A program made the position numbers and the translations under genes. Source: Phaeoceros laevis (taxonomy: Eukaryota > Anthocerotophyta > Anthocerotopsida > Notothyladales). Taken from it: a stretch of 64,000 bases of DNA. Positions 37,790 through 47,569 of this stretch are shown piece by piece. Under the pieces are notes generated by a model. The model ran no database searches and was not told where the DNA came from. It saw only the letters and a program-made list of their open reading frames with translations. How positions within the stretch are numbered: the stretch's first letter is position 1; each line of letters starts with the position of its first letter. The stretch lies in assembly GCA_049999765.1 (NCBI GenBank), contig JBNGIQ010009029.1:93601-157600 (forward strand), given 5' to 3'.

Positions 37790-38350
37790 ATGCTTCCCCG
37801 CAAGCCGAATTTAGTGGAAATTGTGGACCAGCCGCTGGATTTCGTCAAGTACGTGGACGCAGTGAGGCATCCGGGAGCTGGAGCCGTGGCCACCTTCCAT
37901 GGCACCACCCGGGACACTTTCGAAGACCAGAGAGTCCTGGAGTTGCAGTACGAGGCATACAGTCCTATGGCCTGCGCCGAGCTGGAAAAGATCTGCGAGC
38001 AGGCCAGGCAGTCCTGGTCTCTCATTGGGGTCGCTGTAGCTCACAGAATCGGAGTAGTGCCTGTCGGGGATGAAAGCGTGTTTGTGGCGGTCTCCTCCGT
38101 GCACAGGAAGGATGCCCTGGCTGCATGTCAGTTTGTCATCGACGAGCTCAAGGCCTCCACACCCATCTGGAAGAAGGAGGTATATGAGAACGGTGCTGTC
38201 TGGAAGCAGAACCCCGAGTTCAGGCACGGCCAGCGGAGGAGTTGTCACAAGCCGGACCAGCATCTCTCAACCGACCACCTCCCCAAGGACGAAAAGCTGG
38301 TTTTGGATCAGCATGTTCTAGAGCAAGCAACACAGGAAGACTTGAACTAG
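37790..38350 (+). CDS. CNX6: Molybdopterin synthase catalytic (large) subunit, MoaE/MOCS2B/CNX6
   Basis: A single exon of 186 residues. The MoaE domain covers about residues 1-145: FVKYVDAVRHPGAGAVATFH, GTTRDTFEDQRVLELQYEAY, VAVAHRIGVVPVGDESVFVA, VSSVHRKDALAACQFVIDEL, and the catalytic region TPIWKKEVYENGAVWK, with the paired lysines that handle the sulfur-transfer intermediate. Together with the small subunit CNX7/MoaD, in the cytosol, it inserts two sulfurs into precursor Z to make molybdopterin for nitrate reductase, xanthine dehydrogenase and aldehyde oxidase. The hydrophilic C-terminal tail of about 40 residues (NPEFRHGQRRSC to the stop) is longer than in most homologues. The frame is open upstream to 37751 (another ATG). 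I prefer 37790 because the domain begins at once after it. Confidence 0.92.
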   Translation: MLPRKPNLVEIVDQPLDFVKYVDAVRHPGAGAVATFHGTTRDTFEDQRVLELQYEAYSPMACAELEKICEQARQSWSLIGVAVAHRIGVVPVGDESVFVAVSSVHRKDALAACQFVIDELKASTPIWKKEVYENGAVWKQNPEFRHGQRRSCHKPDQHLSTDHLPKDEKLVLDQHVLEQATQEDLN

Positions 38351-39234
38351 CTTGTCTGTCTGCTATAGTCCTGGGGAGAGTAGACTAGGATGGTCCGCTA
38401 TATGCGCTATAGCCTCGTTTCCATTCCCTAGCTGCATCTCGGGTTCACAACGGACATGTTCCCTCAGTTTTGGGTGTTCTCGCATAGCTTTAGAATGGAG
38501 CGAGCTGTGGTTATCGAGGAAGCTGTTTGATCAGTGGAGATGGATGAGAAACTGACATAAATTTACGCGTGTGGATGGAACTTTGCCCATACTTCGTAAA
38601 GTTCCTGTTTCACATTTGTGCAGTTTTTTCTTTTCGGTAGAGTTTGACTGCTGCAGTAGGTGTAGACAACCAGGATTGTCGACAATCTTTCCACAAACCA
38701 GAGTCTGAACAGTTTCAGCCAGAGAAGACGACACTTTCACAATCACAGTATGGGCGTCGCATTGGTAGACTGTAATACTCGGAAGCAGAATCCACAGGTT
38801 ACAAGGTCCAAGTCCCATACAGTATAAGGGGAACACAAGAATTGTTTGCTTCATTAGCTGCGACATCAAAGAATCAGCAGAAGGCAACAGGTTTTCCTCC
38901 ACATAGCCTACTGGGAAACGATTTGTTCCCTCAGCTAGGAATTGCTCTCCAACTGCTACTCTACACTACACTATCCTGCATGGCGCTAATGCACGTAGTG
39001 CCCCTTCAGCTTCATTATACTACAGTTTTTACAAGGCACATAAATAAATGGTGGCGCAATGCAAGCTCATGTCATTGTGCACTGGTGAAATCATGAAAGT
39101 TATTATTCTGAAGCAAACACAGACAGACCTTTGTTAGAAGAGTTTGCAAAAATGAGGTCACAGCTCTTAGACGAAGATTATCACAGAGATTGTCTCTGTG
39201 CGAGGAAGTCAGATTCAGTCAAACCCAGGCAAAC
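38351..39234. other. Convergent spacer MoaE / PAL
   Basis: It carries the two 3' untranslated regions. Open frames on both strands are short and non-conserved. No RNA gene or repeat is seen. Confidence 0.6.
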
Positions 39235-41707
39235 CTATAGCTCGAAAGGGCCAGGGGTTCCCTGCCACCCTTCTAACACCTTGAGCAAGGGAGCAATGTG
39301 CTTGTTCTCGGTGATGGCATCGAACACCTTCCCAAAGTCTTCGCCTGGAGACACATTTTTGGTATAGCCACAGAGCAGCTCTGTATCAAGCCCCCTCACA
39401 AACTGGTAGAGAGGGTATGTTCTGCACTCCTGTATTCTGTTGGGGATGGCAGCTACACCCTTGTCGTAAGCGGCCCTGGCAGCGGGCACCTCCACGTTCA
39501 AAGCAGAAATCAACTCTTCCTCGAACAAGGGAATTTTCTGGAACAGAGTCACCCTCTCATCTTGCTCCACATCCTTGGGAGGCTTCAGAGCCTTCTCCAC
39601 CAAAACCTGGCGCAATTTTTGCATCAATGGGTAGGACAAACTGGTGGCATCATCGATGTATGTGAAAGGAGGCTGATTTTCCACCACATACAGCAGCTCC
39701 TTCTCATAAAATCTGGACTGCAGCAGTGTCCCGTTGCTTCCGGTGGAGAGAGTCTTCTTGGCCACTGACGACACACACTTCTTCACAGCTGCCACCATGT
39801 TCTCCTCCAGATGCCTTAAGTCCACAGCTTGGCAGAGGGCGACCAAGTAAGTGGACGTCATAAGCTTCAGGATCTCAATGGCTTCCGCGGTCTTCCTTGC
39901 AGACACCAGACCCAGCGAGTTGACATCCTGGTTGTGCTGCTCAGCACTCTGCACGTGGTTCGTCACAGGGTTGGCCAAGAACTGGAGCTCCGAGGTGTAG
40001 GACGCCATAGCGATCTCTCCACCCTTGAAGCCGTAGTCCAAGCTGGGATTGGGTCCTCCAGACAGGTTGCTGGGAAGTCCCCCGTTGTAGTAGTCGTTCA
40101 CCAGCTCCGAGAACTGGGCAAACATGAGCTTCCCAATGGCTGCAATGGCAAGCCTCATGTTGTCCATGGACACACCAATGGGCGTGCCTTGGAAATTACC
40201 GCCATGAAGAGCAATGGAGCGAGCAGCGTCGATGATGGGGTTATCATTCACAGAGTTGATCTCCCGCTCGATGGAGTGAGTCGCATTGCGGATGACTTCA
40301 ATCTGCGGGCCCAGCCACTGAGGGGAGGTCCTCAGCGCATACCGGTCCTGCTTCGGCTTCTTTAGAGGATCAGTCTCGTGGAGCTTGGCAGCAAGCTTCA
40401 TGTAGGAGCTCCCGTCCAGGACCCACTGCAAACAAGCCAGCCAGTCATGAGCTTCAGGAGGAAGGTCAACAAAAGCTCTTCTCAGGGGACCCACAGAGAA
40501 TGAACGCAGAGGGAACAACAAACAGACAGCATCCAGCTGAAAAGGAGACCTGGCCCTCACCTCCATGATTGCAGCAGCCTCCATCTGTCCAGGGTGGTGC
40601 TTGAGCTTGTGGGTTAGAGCGTCGGTAAACTCTGGTTTGCCGTTCATGGCCTCGCAGAAGAAGGCTGACGTCACCTCCGCCATGACCGCAAGAATATTAG
40701 CGTCGAAGCAGTTGATGGAGGCCACGGCGGCTCCCACAGCAGTCCCGTTCACGATGGCCAGACCTTCCTTGGGGGCCAGCACAAACGGCTGCGCCACTCC
40801 GGCGATGCGCAGGCCCTCCTCGGCGCTCACCTCCTTACCGTCGGCAGTGTGGCACCTAGAGTTGGGCCTCGCCGTGACCAGACCGGCAATGTAGCTGAGG
40901 GGAACAAGGTCCCCTGAGGCCGTGATGGTGCCCCGCAGGGGGAGTTTGGGAGTCACGCCGGCGTTGAGCAGCTTCTCAAAGGCGGTCAGAATCTCCCACC
41001 TGATCCCGGAGTAGCCCTGCAGGAGGGTGTTAGTGCGGACGAGCATGGCAGCCCGGGCCGCAGAGGTAGGCAGCACGTTCCCCTCCCCCTTGCCCCCGAA
41101 AATCCCAGCATTCAGGAACCGGATGAGCTCCTTCTGCAGCTCCGCTCCCTGGTTGGTCCTGCGGTGGGAGGTGGCTCCGAATCCTGGCAAAGCCGGACAA
41201 GGACTTGAGCAAACCGGCAATGCAATCGAAGCAAGGCAAGCATGAGGGATAGCAAGGTAGCTAAAGCTCACCTGTGGTGACCCCGTAGGTGTCCGTGCCC
41301 TTGAGCATGGTGGAGAGCACCCAGTTAGAGCTCTCGTCCACGCGCTCCTTGGCGGCCTCCGCATCCAGCCTGACCTTCACCTCAGGCCGGCTTGCAATGG
41401 CGGCCACCTGCGCCACAGTCAAATTGACACCCTCGATGGCCACCTCCTGGGAGCCGAAAAAGGTCTCCACCAGCAGCTTCACCTCGTCCAGGTGACTCCC
41501 CTCCGACGCCTCGGAGGTGCGCACCCAGTTTAACGGATCGTGCACGATCTCCCCTCCCGCTCGTTCGAAGCAGAATTTGGGAATCCTGGGCCTGTCGTTG
41601 CCCATGGGGTGGTCCGCGGAGCCGTTTTGCAGGAGGATCTCCTCCTTCAGGGACTGCACCCCGTTGCCATTGTCCACCACCACCTTCACGCGCTTGTTGG
41701 AGCCCAT
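39235..41707 (-). CDS. PAL: Phenylalanine ammonia-lyase
   Basis: Three exons: 41707-41272, 41183-40561 and 40425-39235, in phase, giving about 749 residues. It deaminates phenylalanine to trans-cinnamate in the cytosol, the first step of phenylpropanoid, lignin-like and flavonoid synthesis. The active-site triad that cyclises to the MIO electrophile is in [17 protein letters not shown]. Other conserved blocks are TDTYGVTTG, with the intron inside it, then [90 protein letters not shown] and TYPLYQFVR. Intron 1 splits the TTG/FGA block. Intron 2 (40426-40560) is 135 nt, a multiple of three without a stop, so failure to splice would insert 45 residues in frame. The N-terminus is about 30 residues longer than in many angiosperm enzymes. 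Confidence 0.97.
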
Positions 41708-42020
41708 CTCCTCTCCTGCCTGTTGCTTTCTCTACTGCCCTGCTGCTACCCCTTCCTCCTCGAGGCTTGCTAGCAAATCTCAAAGCAAACCAAACCGGCA
41801 GAGCTAGGCTAGCGAGCACAACAACGGACAGCAGGATGCTATAGTACCAGAGCTGAGAACCGAGCAAGGCGAGAGCTGGGCGCTGCAATGCGTGGGGTCC
41901 AAGTGAAGGAAGCGCCGAGGCCTGGCCTGGAAGGGGCCTGCCGGAGAGCGAGAGCTCGGAGTGTAGAGGCCCGGAGGGAGGCAGAAGGAGAGGCTTCCGA
42001 GAGGAGCGTGGGTCACCGAG

Positions 42021-42027
42021 TTTATAT
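42021..42027 (-). promoter_or_regulatory. TATA box of PAL
   Basis: The complement reads atataaa about 315 bases upstream of the PAL ATG, in a GC-rich setting. It would give a leader of roughly 290 nt. Confidence 0.55.
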
Positions 42028-42463
42028 GGGGCATCTCAGGTCACAGGTTCTTTCTCTTCTCTAGACTACAGGGTGTTCGGCCCACTCTCGCATGCATTCA
42101 ATCAGTCATGGCATCGAGGCCGTACAGAGAGAGCTGAGACCACAGCACACACACGCTCTCGCTGTCCTCCTGCCCACCCCCCCTGCCTGGCGATCCTATC
42201 GTGGCCGCCCTGCTTGACGCCCCGGGAGACGCGCTATCCGTTGGGCGGGCCAGCCTGGGTTCCATGGCCGCCCGGTCCGCCCGGGGTGCAATAATTGGTA
42301 GCACTAGAGAGGCCGTTACTCGCTCCACCGGTCACCGGCTGTGGCCGGCTGACTAGGCAGGCCCCCAATAATCATTCATTCGCGGAGCGCTTTACAGCTA
42401 CAGCTACAGAAAGTCGGCAGGCAACGTGGCCCGTCGCCAAGGCAGAAGCATCCTGGTTGGCAC

Positions 42464-42471
42464 ACCTACCT
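42464..42471 (+). promoter_or_regulatory. AC-element-like MYB site upstream of PAL
   Basis: The string acctacct, inside cacacctacctactacc, matches the AC-element core (ACCWAMY) bound by R2R3-MYB regulators of phenylpropanoid genes in seed plants. It lies about 757 bases upstream of the PAL start, in reverse orientation to it. Function is inferred. Confidence 0.4.
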
Positions 42472-42769
42472 ACTACCTAGGAACGACAACAGACATTTAC
42501 TCTTTGTTGGAAGCCGGTAAGGCGCAAGTAACTTTGACCGGACAGCGACCGGCTGGACGGGAGACGAGCGGACGGACGAACAAATGGACGGACGGACCTG
42601 TTGCGGCTCTCCTATCATTTATTACACGCTGACGGCGGCGACGGACGGGGGGGGTCCCTCCCGGTTTCTTATTCCAAACAGGACGGTTCTTTTGCCGGCT
42701 ATTGTGCCTCCTGTGTGAATGCGTAGAGGCGGGATCGGTTCGGAATCATTTGTTCTTTCAAGTTGTTTT

Positions 42770-42891
42770 GGAGATTCCGGGTCCGATTGAGCGGTGGACA
42801 CGTACGCGTTACGTTTTACCTCCCCTTGGTCAAGACGAGGTGCAGGGGAGATTCCGGGTCCGATTGAGGACACGTATGCGTTAGGTTTACC
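42770..42891. repeat. Direct duplication (51 and 45 bp copies)
   Basis: The copies at about 42770-42820 and 42847-42891 both run from ggagattccgggtccgattg through cacgta(c/t)gcgtta to gttttacc/gtttacc. The second copy has a 5-6-base deletion. The spacer is about 26 bases. Confidence 0.8.
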
Positions 42892-45800
42892 AGGTGCAGG
42901 TGGATGAAATTTCACACATTGATTGATCCCTCCCTCCCTCGGGTTCGTTTTGCTGATTGCCTACGGCTGATCTGCTTTTGGCCTGTGTAGGCTAGAATGA
43001 ATTGAGGCGGTGAGGCAAGGCAAAGCAGCTGCTGCGGGATTTGCGACCGGATCGGATGCCGATTGTAACCGCGTACTTCCCTAGAGCACAATGTTCATCC
43101 AGTGGTGAGTTCCATCTTTCTCTTTTCCATCCATCGAACAAAGCGTGCTTTTCAACACAGGTGCTCCGCAGAATCGCCTCTCCTGAGTCTCCTCATCAAT
43201 CCTCATCACAGACTTTTAGGTAAGGGCATTGTTGTCCGTGCTTGCTTCCGGTCTAGATCAGGGATCCAAGTGGACACTGCTGCAGTCTTTTTAATGTCCC
43301 GGCCAGGCCGATGTCGACTGGAAACCGGATTCGCAGGTGACGTATTTTACCGAGACAAGAAATTGGCTGTGTGGCAGCTGCGCGCTTGCAGGCCTTCCAA
43401 TCTTGCGGCAGCCGCGGCGCAAGCAGCGTGTTAGGCTCATCTCTTTTGTGTCAGTCTGCCATAAAGCGTGATCAAGCTATCAAGCTCCCACGGAGGAGGA
43501 TAGACAAGCCATGGAGGAGAGGCAGCAGCAGAGGAAACCGTGGCTGGCACTGGTGCCTTCCCTGCCTGCAGACCTACTCTACCGTACTCTATGTGTGACT
43601 GTGTGAACGCTGACTGCTTCCAATCTATCTGCCTCTCTTTTCTCGGAGAAGTGAATACTGGATGTCCATGTGCTTCTCTCTACCTAGTAAAAACCGGCGG
43701 GGAGCAGGGGCTGGAGAACGTGGAATTCACGGTTCCGGCACTGTCCAGCAGTGCTGATGATGAGGGAATGTGAAAGAGACGGAGGACCGGCTACCACGTC
43801 TCGCCTAACGCTGACAAAAGGGCTCCTTGCACCTCCTTATATACAGACCTCGTTTACAGCTTATTGTAGGTACAATTCTTCTGCCCTACCTTTTCCCTTC
43901 CTCTGGTTGCTGCAGGTGTGTGTCTCTTCTGCGGGCAAAGACCATGTGGGAAGAGAGACTGCTGCTAGATTAGTCTATACTGTACTGGGACTGCGTCTGC
44001 GACTGCTGCGCCGCCTAGCTCTAGAGTAAGGTATCGAGAGCGCTCATCTGTCACCCTGCACAATGACGCCAAAGTAACACCGGCATCGTGGAAATGTGCC
44101 GAAATCACAGTGACAATATGTAGACAACAAACAATTTCCGCATGTAAGTTACACATGTACGCCACAGTGACAACATACGTACAGTACTGTGCACATTGCC
44201 ACCAGCCAACACATTTGTATCTGCGTGCTGCCACCATGGAATGTAGGGTGCTGCCTCCTGCCACCACCTCCCACTGCTCTCTCACAGCAGGCTGCTGGTC
44301 GTGACAAGGCAACCGTGAGAGAAGGTTTGCGTCTGCTGCTAGCTAGAATATAGACTAGCATCTGCTGCTGCTCCTGCTCCTCCTTGGACGTTGCTCGACC
44401 GCTCAGCAAAGAAAAATGATCTGCAAGACTCCACACACACCTATGGCCTTTGCTATATTCAGCCTTTTTCTTGTTTATTGCTTATTGGAGGACGGGTACA
44501 GGGATGGGCGACTTCACTGGTCCACGGAAAATCTGACTTGGCTAGCGAGGCCCGACCTTGCAGTCCATTATTGAGGCCAGCAAGGACACGGAAACTCCCT
44601 CACCCCACCCCCCATTATTTCCCTCCCTCCAATTATTTTGATGGCCTGGAGGGTTGCTTGGCACCACCCTCATGTGACGGGATCCCAATGGAGTCACCAT
44701 AGGTTTTAGACCGCCCTATGTATGGCTTGTTGCCTATTCCCAGTCCACGCCAGTCAAAGCCCAAACCTGGATATATACTTCCTTCCTTCCTTCCCATTTC
44801 CCATATGCTCACGCCATTCACATTCAGCTCTGCTTACTTGCTGGTGAATACTAAACGCTGACTAGTCAACTGCATCATATCCCGCATGTATATACATGTG
44901 TCCGATGCGTAAACATTGAACAAGGAGGGCCTAACCACGTCTCTTCCGTCATAATCAGCACAGAGGTTGGATACCAGCCACCTCTGGCCACTCTGCCACA
45001 TTTACCTCACCCAACAAACTGTAAACCACGTTGAACACTTGCTGCAGGCTGTTTAGACTCCATACGTAGTCTTATTAGGTGAGTCCAGTTCACACTGGAT
45101 GTGGGCAGGTGGTAAAGGGTTGATTTGGAGGCAGGAAAACAGGATTCGTCAACCAGCGCCGTGTGAAAGGCTTTCAATAACCCAGGCATAGTCTAGGTAG
45201 AATCCTGTAGTCAGATTTTCCATGCTTTTTTTGCAGTCAGCAAGTGGATAAGCAAAGCTTGGAAGCAGCGCCCAATTAGGGCGCCTTCAGTCTGGACTCT
45301 GGACTGCTCCTCGCCGCAAGATAGTAGCACGTTTCTGTGACAGCGTGCAGTGAGTCAAGATTTGTGTACAAACCCTGTCAACGAATCTACGAGTCTACGA
45401 GGCCTGGCTAATTATAAGGTTTGCCGACGGCCTAGGGAAGAAGGTGCATGCTAATATGGATGAGGGGAGCCCACGTGTTCAAGGAACCGGACACCGTCCA
45501 AACTTGGAGCACCCTGGGCTCTGGCAGCCCGGTAGCTGGTGTGCTACATTGTACTCTCTAGCGACGTACGGTAGTCTAGTAGTCTACTTCATTGCTACTT
45601 GACCACCGAGTTCTCCGAGATAGTCTATATCCTTGACAAGATAGTCAACTTGGAGCAGCCCGATATCGACACCATAATACGCCTCCCATGGCTCCCTGCC
45701 CGGGTTGAGACTTCGCAGGCAAAAGAGACAAGCACGCACAAGAACAGGCACTCTCCTCATGATTCCTTTCCTCAAAAAGCACACAGATAGCCAGACTCTT

Positions 45801-46521
45801 CAACAATCATGCGTAGTCCAACCAAGAAGTAAGCTCACATGTCTCGACCAGGTAATAGATGGGCATTGGGCACCGATGTGAACCAGCCTGAAAGTCACAC
45901 AAGTAGTCATGGTTCCACATTAAGCAGCCGGCTTCTTCACACTTGCGAAGTCGACACACCAAGCTTGCCTCGACACACCAAGCTTGCAACTACTACCAAA
46001 CACATGAGACTGGAAATGGCAAAGACTCAGTAAGAACCAGGTATCTTTGCACACCACTGCATATTAGGACCTTGAATCCCGAAAAAGAACCAGAAGTTGA
46101 CGATCCAGAGGTTGGTGAACTACCCCATAGAGAGGTCTTCTTAAGGCGGGTGCCCCCGACAAGAGTTTGGACCACATGGTACAGAGGGCATAGCACGCAA
46201 ACTCTGTGAGTCCAGTTCTTCCACCTCTGATCATCTTTAAATCGAAGACAGTGTGATCTAGCCAGTGCAACAAAAGGTGCAGTCGGGAAAATGGAAGGAC
46301 AATTCGGCATAGATCTAATAAGGGAGCTAGAGAGCTGTAACAAAAACCCCAGGGACAATACACCAAACGGCAACGAAAAGCGTTCTCTCAACGAATGCGA
46401 GTGTAAAAGCTTACACCACGTCTCAAAACGTCCACCTAGTCTTCAAAGAGGCCGGCGTTCCCTGATGAAATGTACGTCATTGTGCATTTGCCATTTGCGT
46501 GTCGGTAAGATCACACATCTG

Positions 46522-47430
46522 CTAAAGCTCCACATTTGCCCTAGGAGCGATTCCCTGCAAGAAAGACTTGGCGCTTGCTCCCCACTTCTCCAGCTGCTGT
46601 GTCGCAGTCTGGAAAGCTCTCTTTGAGCTCACTGAAAGACCACGTAGTAGAGAACCTCCCCTTGCCCGAAGCTTCTCGTGCCACGCAGCAGCTGCCTTTG
46701 GTGGCCGACTCGTACTCTTGGCTGCTGCTGCAAACGCTGCTGCGTCATCATCATCTTCGTCATCCTCAAGCAAGCCATCCTCATCATCCTCATCCTCTCC
46801 ACCAACACCAGGCATGTTTAGGAGGTCGTCCTTGGAGTACATTTTCATGCCACCTGCTCCTGGCATGTCACTCATGGACCGCATCAACCTCTCGATCTCA
46901 GCATCCTTGGATGCTTTCGGCACAAAAGGCGGTCCCGGCGACCTGTCCTTCGGCAGAGGTGGCGGCGGACGAGCGCATACCCCGCTCAGGTCCTTGCACA
47001 GGAATTTATGCAGTGCTTCCTTGGAACCTCGCTTGTTGAACATAAACTCCGCCACATCTGTGTCATAATCTCCCATGACCTCCTGGCACGCACGCTCAAT
47101 GGTCTTGCATTCCACCCCACACTCTCCTTCCAGCTCTTGTCTCACAACATTGAGCTTGTTCCCTGCTTCCACCAAGTCAAGCCGCATGATCCAGGTGCCA
47201 TCGTCTCTCTTCAAATTACAGATGTTCTCCGTAATCTCGATAAGCTGGAACTCCGTGTGCTTTTGACCTGTGCCGGCTCGGGCGTGCAGCTGATCCACAA
47301 TCTCGCCGCATACCTCGCACTGGATGAACTTCACGTCCTCCTTCCGTGCCGAGGTCACCTTCTTGGTAGCCAGAGCAGGCACGCATAGCGCAATCAGCAA
47401 CAAAGACACCAACCTCCAGTCCGGCGTCAT
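46522..47430 (-). CDS. Canopy/MSAP-like ER protein (DUF3456, saposin-like)
   Basis: A single exon of about 302 residues. A signal peptide is evident at 1-20 (TPDWRLVSLLLIALCVPALA). The canopy domain follows at about 35-155, with the paired cysteines of the saposin-like fold: QCEVCGEIVDQLHARAG, LIEITENICNLKRDDGTWIM, EGECGVECKTIERACQEVMG, and FLCKDLSGVCARPPPPLPKD. It then shows PKASKDAEIERLMRSMSDMP, shared with the plant homologue At1g42480, a run of Asp/Glu at about 215-235, an Ala/Lys tract, and a C-terminus unlike KDEL. Animal relatives (CNPY, MZB1) are ER co-chaperones for receptor folding; the plant role is unknown. The ATG at 47430 is preferred because the frame upstream begins only at a TTG. 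Start codons of this and the next gene are 139 bases apart. Confidence 0.88.
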   Translation of the reverse strand: MTPDWRLVSLLLIALCVPALATKKVTSARKEDVKFIQCEVCGEIVDQLHARAGTGQKHTEFQLIEITENICNLKRDDGTWIMRLDLVEAGNKLNVVRQELEGECGVECKTIERACQEVMGDYDTDVAEFMFNKRGSKEALHKFLCKDLSGVCARPPPPLPKDRSPGPPFVPKASKDAEIERLMRSMSDMPGAGGMKMYSKDDLLNMPGVGGEDEDDEDGLLEDDEDDDDAAAFAAAAKSTSRPPKAAAAWHEKLRARGGSLLRGLSVSSKRAFQTATQQLEKWGASAKSFLQGIAPRANVEL

Positions 47431-47569
47431 GCTTGCTATCTTCTGCTCAAGAATTTGGGATCCCAATTCTAACCTAGGACGACGCCAATTTTGCGCTCGG
47501 AGACTGAAAGTTGTAACTCTTCCGGGCCAAACAAAGTAAAGTAAAAATAACTAGTCGTTCTCTTCGTTG
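47431..47569. promoter_or_regulatory. Very compact bidirectional promoter, canopy-like / PYROXD2-like
   Basis: Only 139 bases lie between divergent ATGs. There is no TATA box on either strand. A repeated gtaaagtaaaaat stretch occurs at about 47536-47549. Confidence 0.55.

Larger units (their letters stand above)
41708..46521. other. Long region with no confident gene (PAL upstream DNA and beyond)
   Basis: The first 1 kb is PAL leader and promoter. From 42.9 to 45.5 kb the open frames are short and lack protein-like features; simple motifs and ccttccttcc or tatatac tracts occur. From about 45.6 to 46.4 kb several frames on both strands have moderately protein-like composition, for example IVNLEQPDIDTIIRLPWLP on the + strand, but none extends into a recognisable spliced model. 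The right end contains the 3' untranslated region of the canopy-like gene. Confidence 0.45.

Noticed and set aside
40561-41245. Plus-strand open frames antisense to PAL and 41517-41807 antisense to exon 1
   Set aside because: They are shadows of the strongly conserved PAL coding strand.
45584-46391. Protein-like fragments on both strands left of the canopy-like gene
   Set aside because: I could not assemble a spliced model or recognise a family, so I kept this as unresolved intergenic sequence.
46568-47388. Plus-strand open frames of 126-166 codons opposite the canopy-like gene
   Set aside because: They are antisense to a signal-peptide protein with clear family motifs. Their Ser/His runs are the complement of its Asp/Glu tract.
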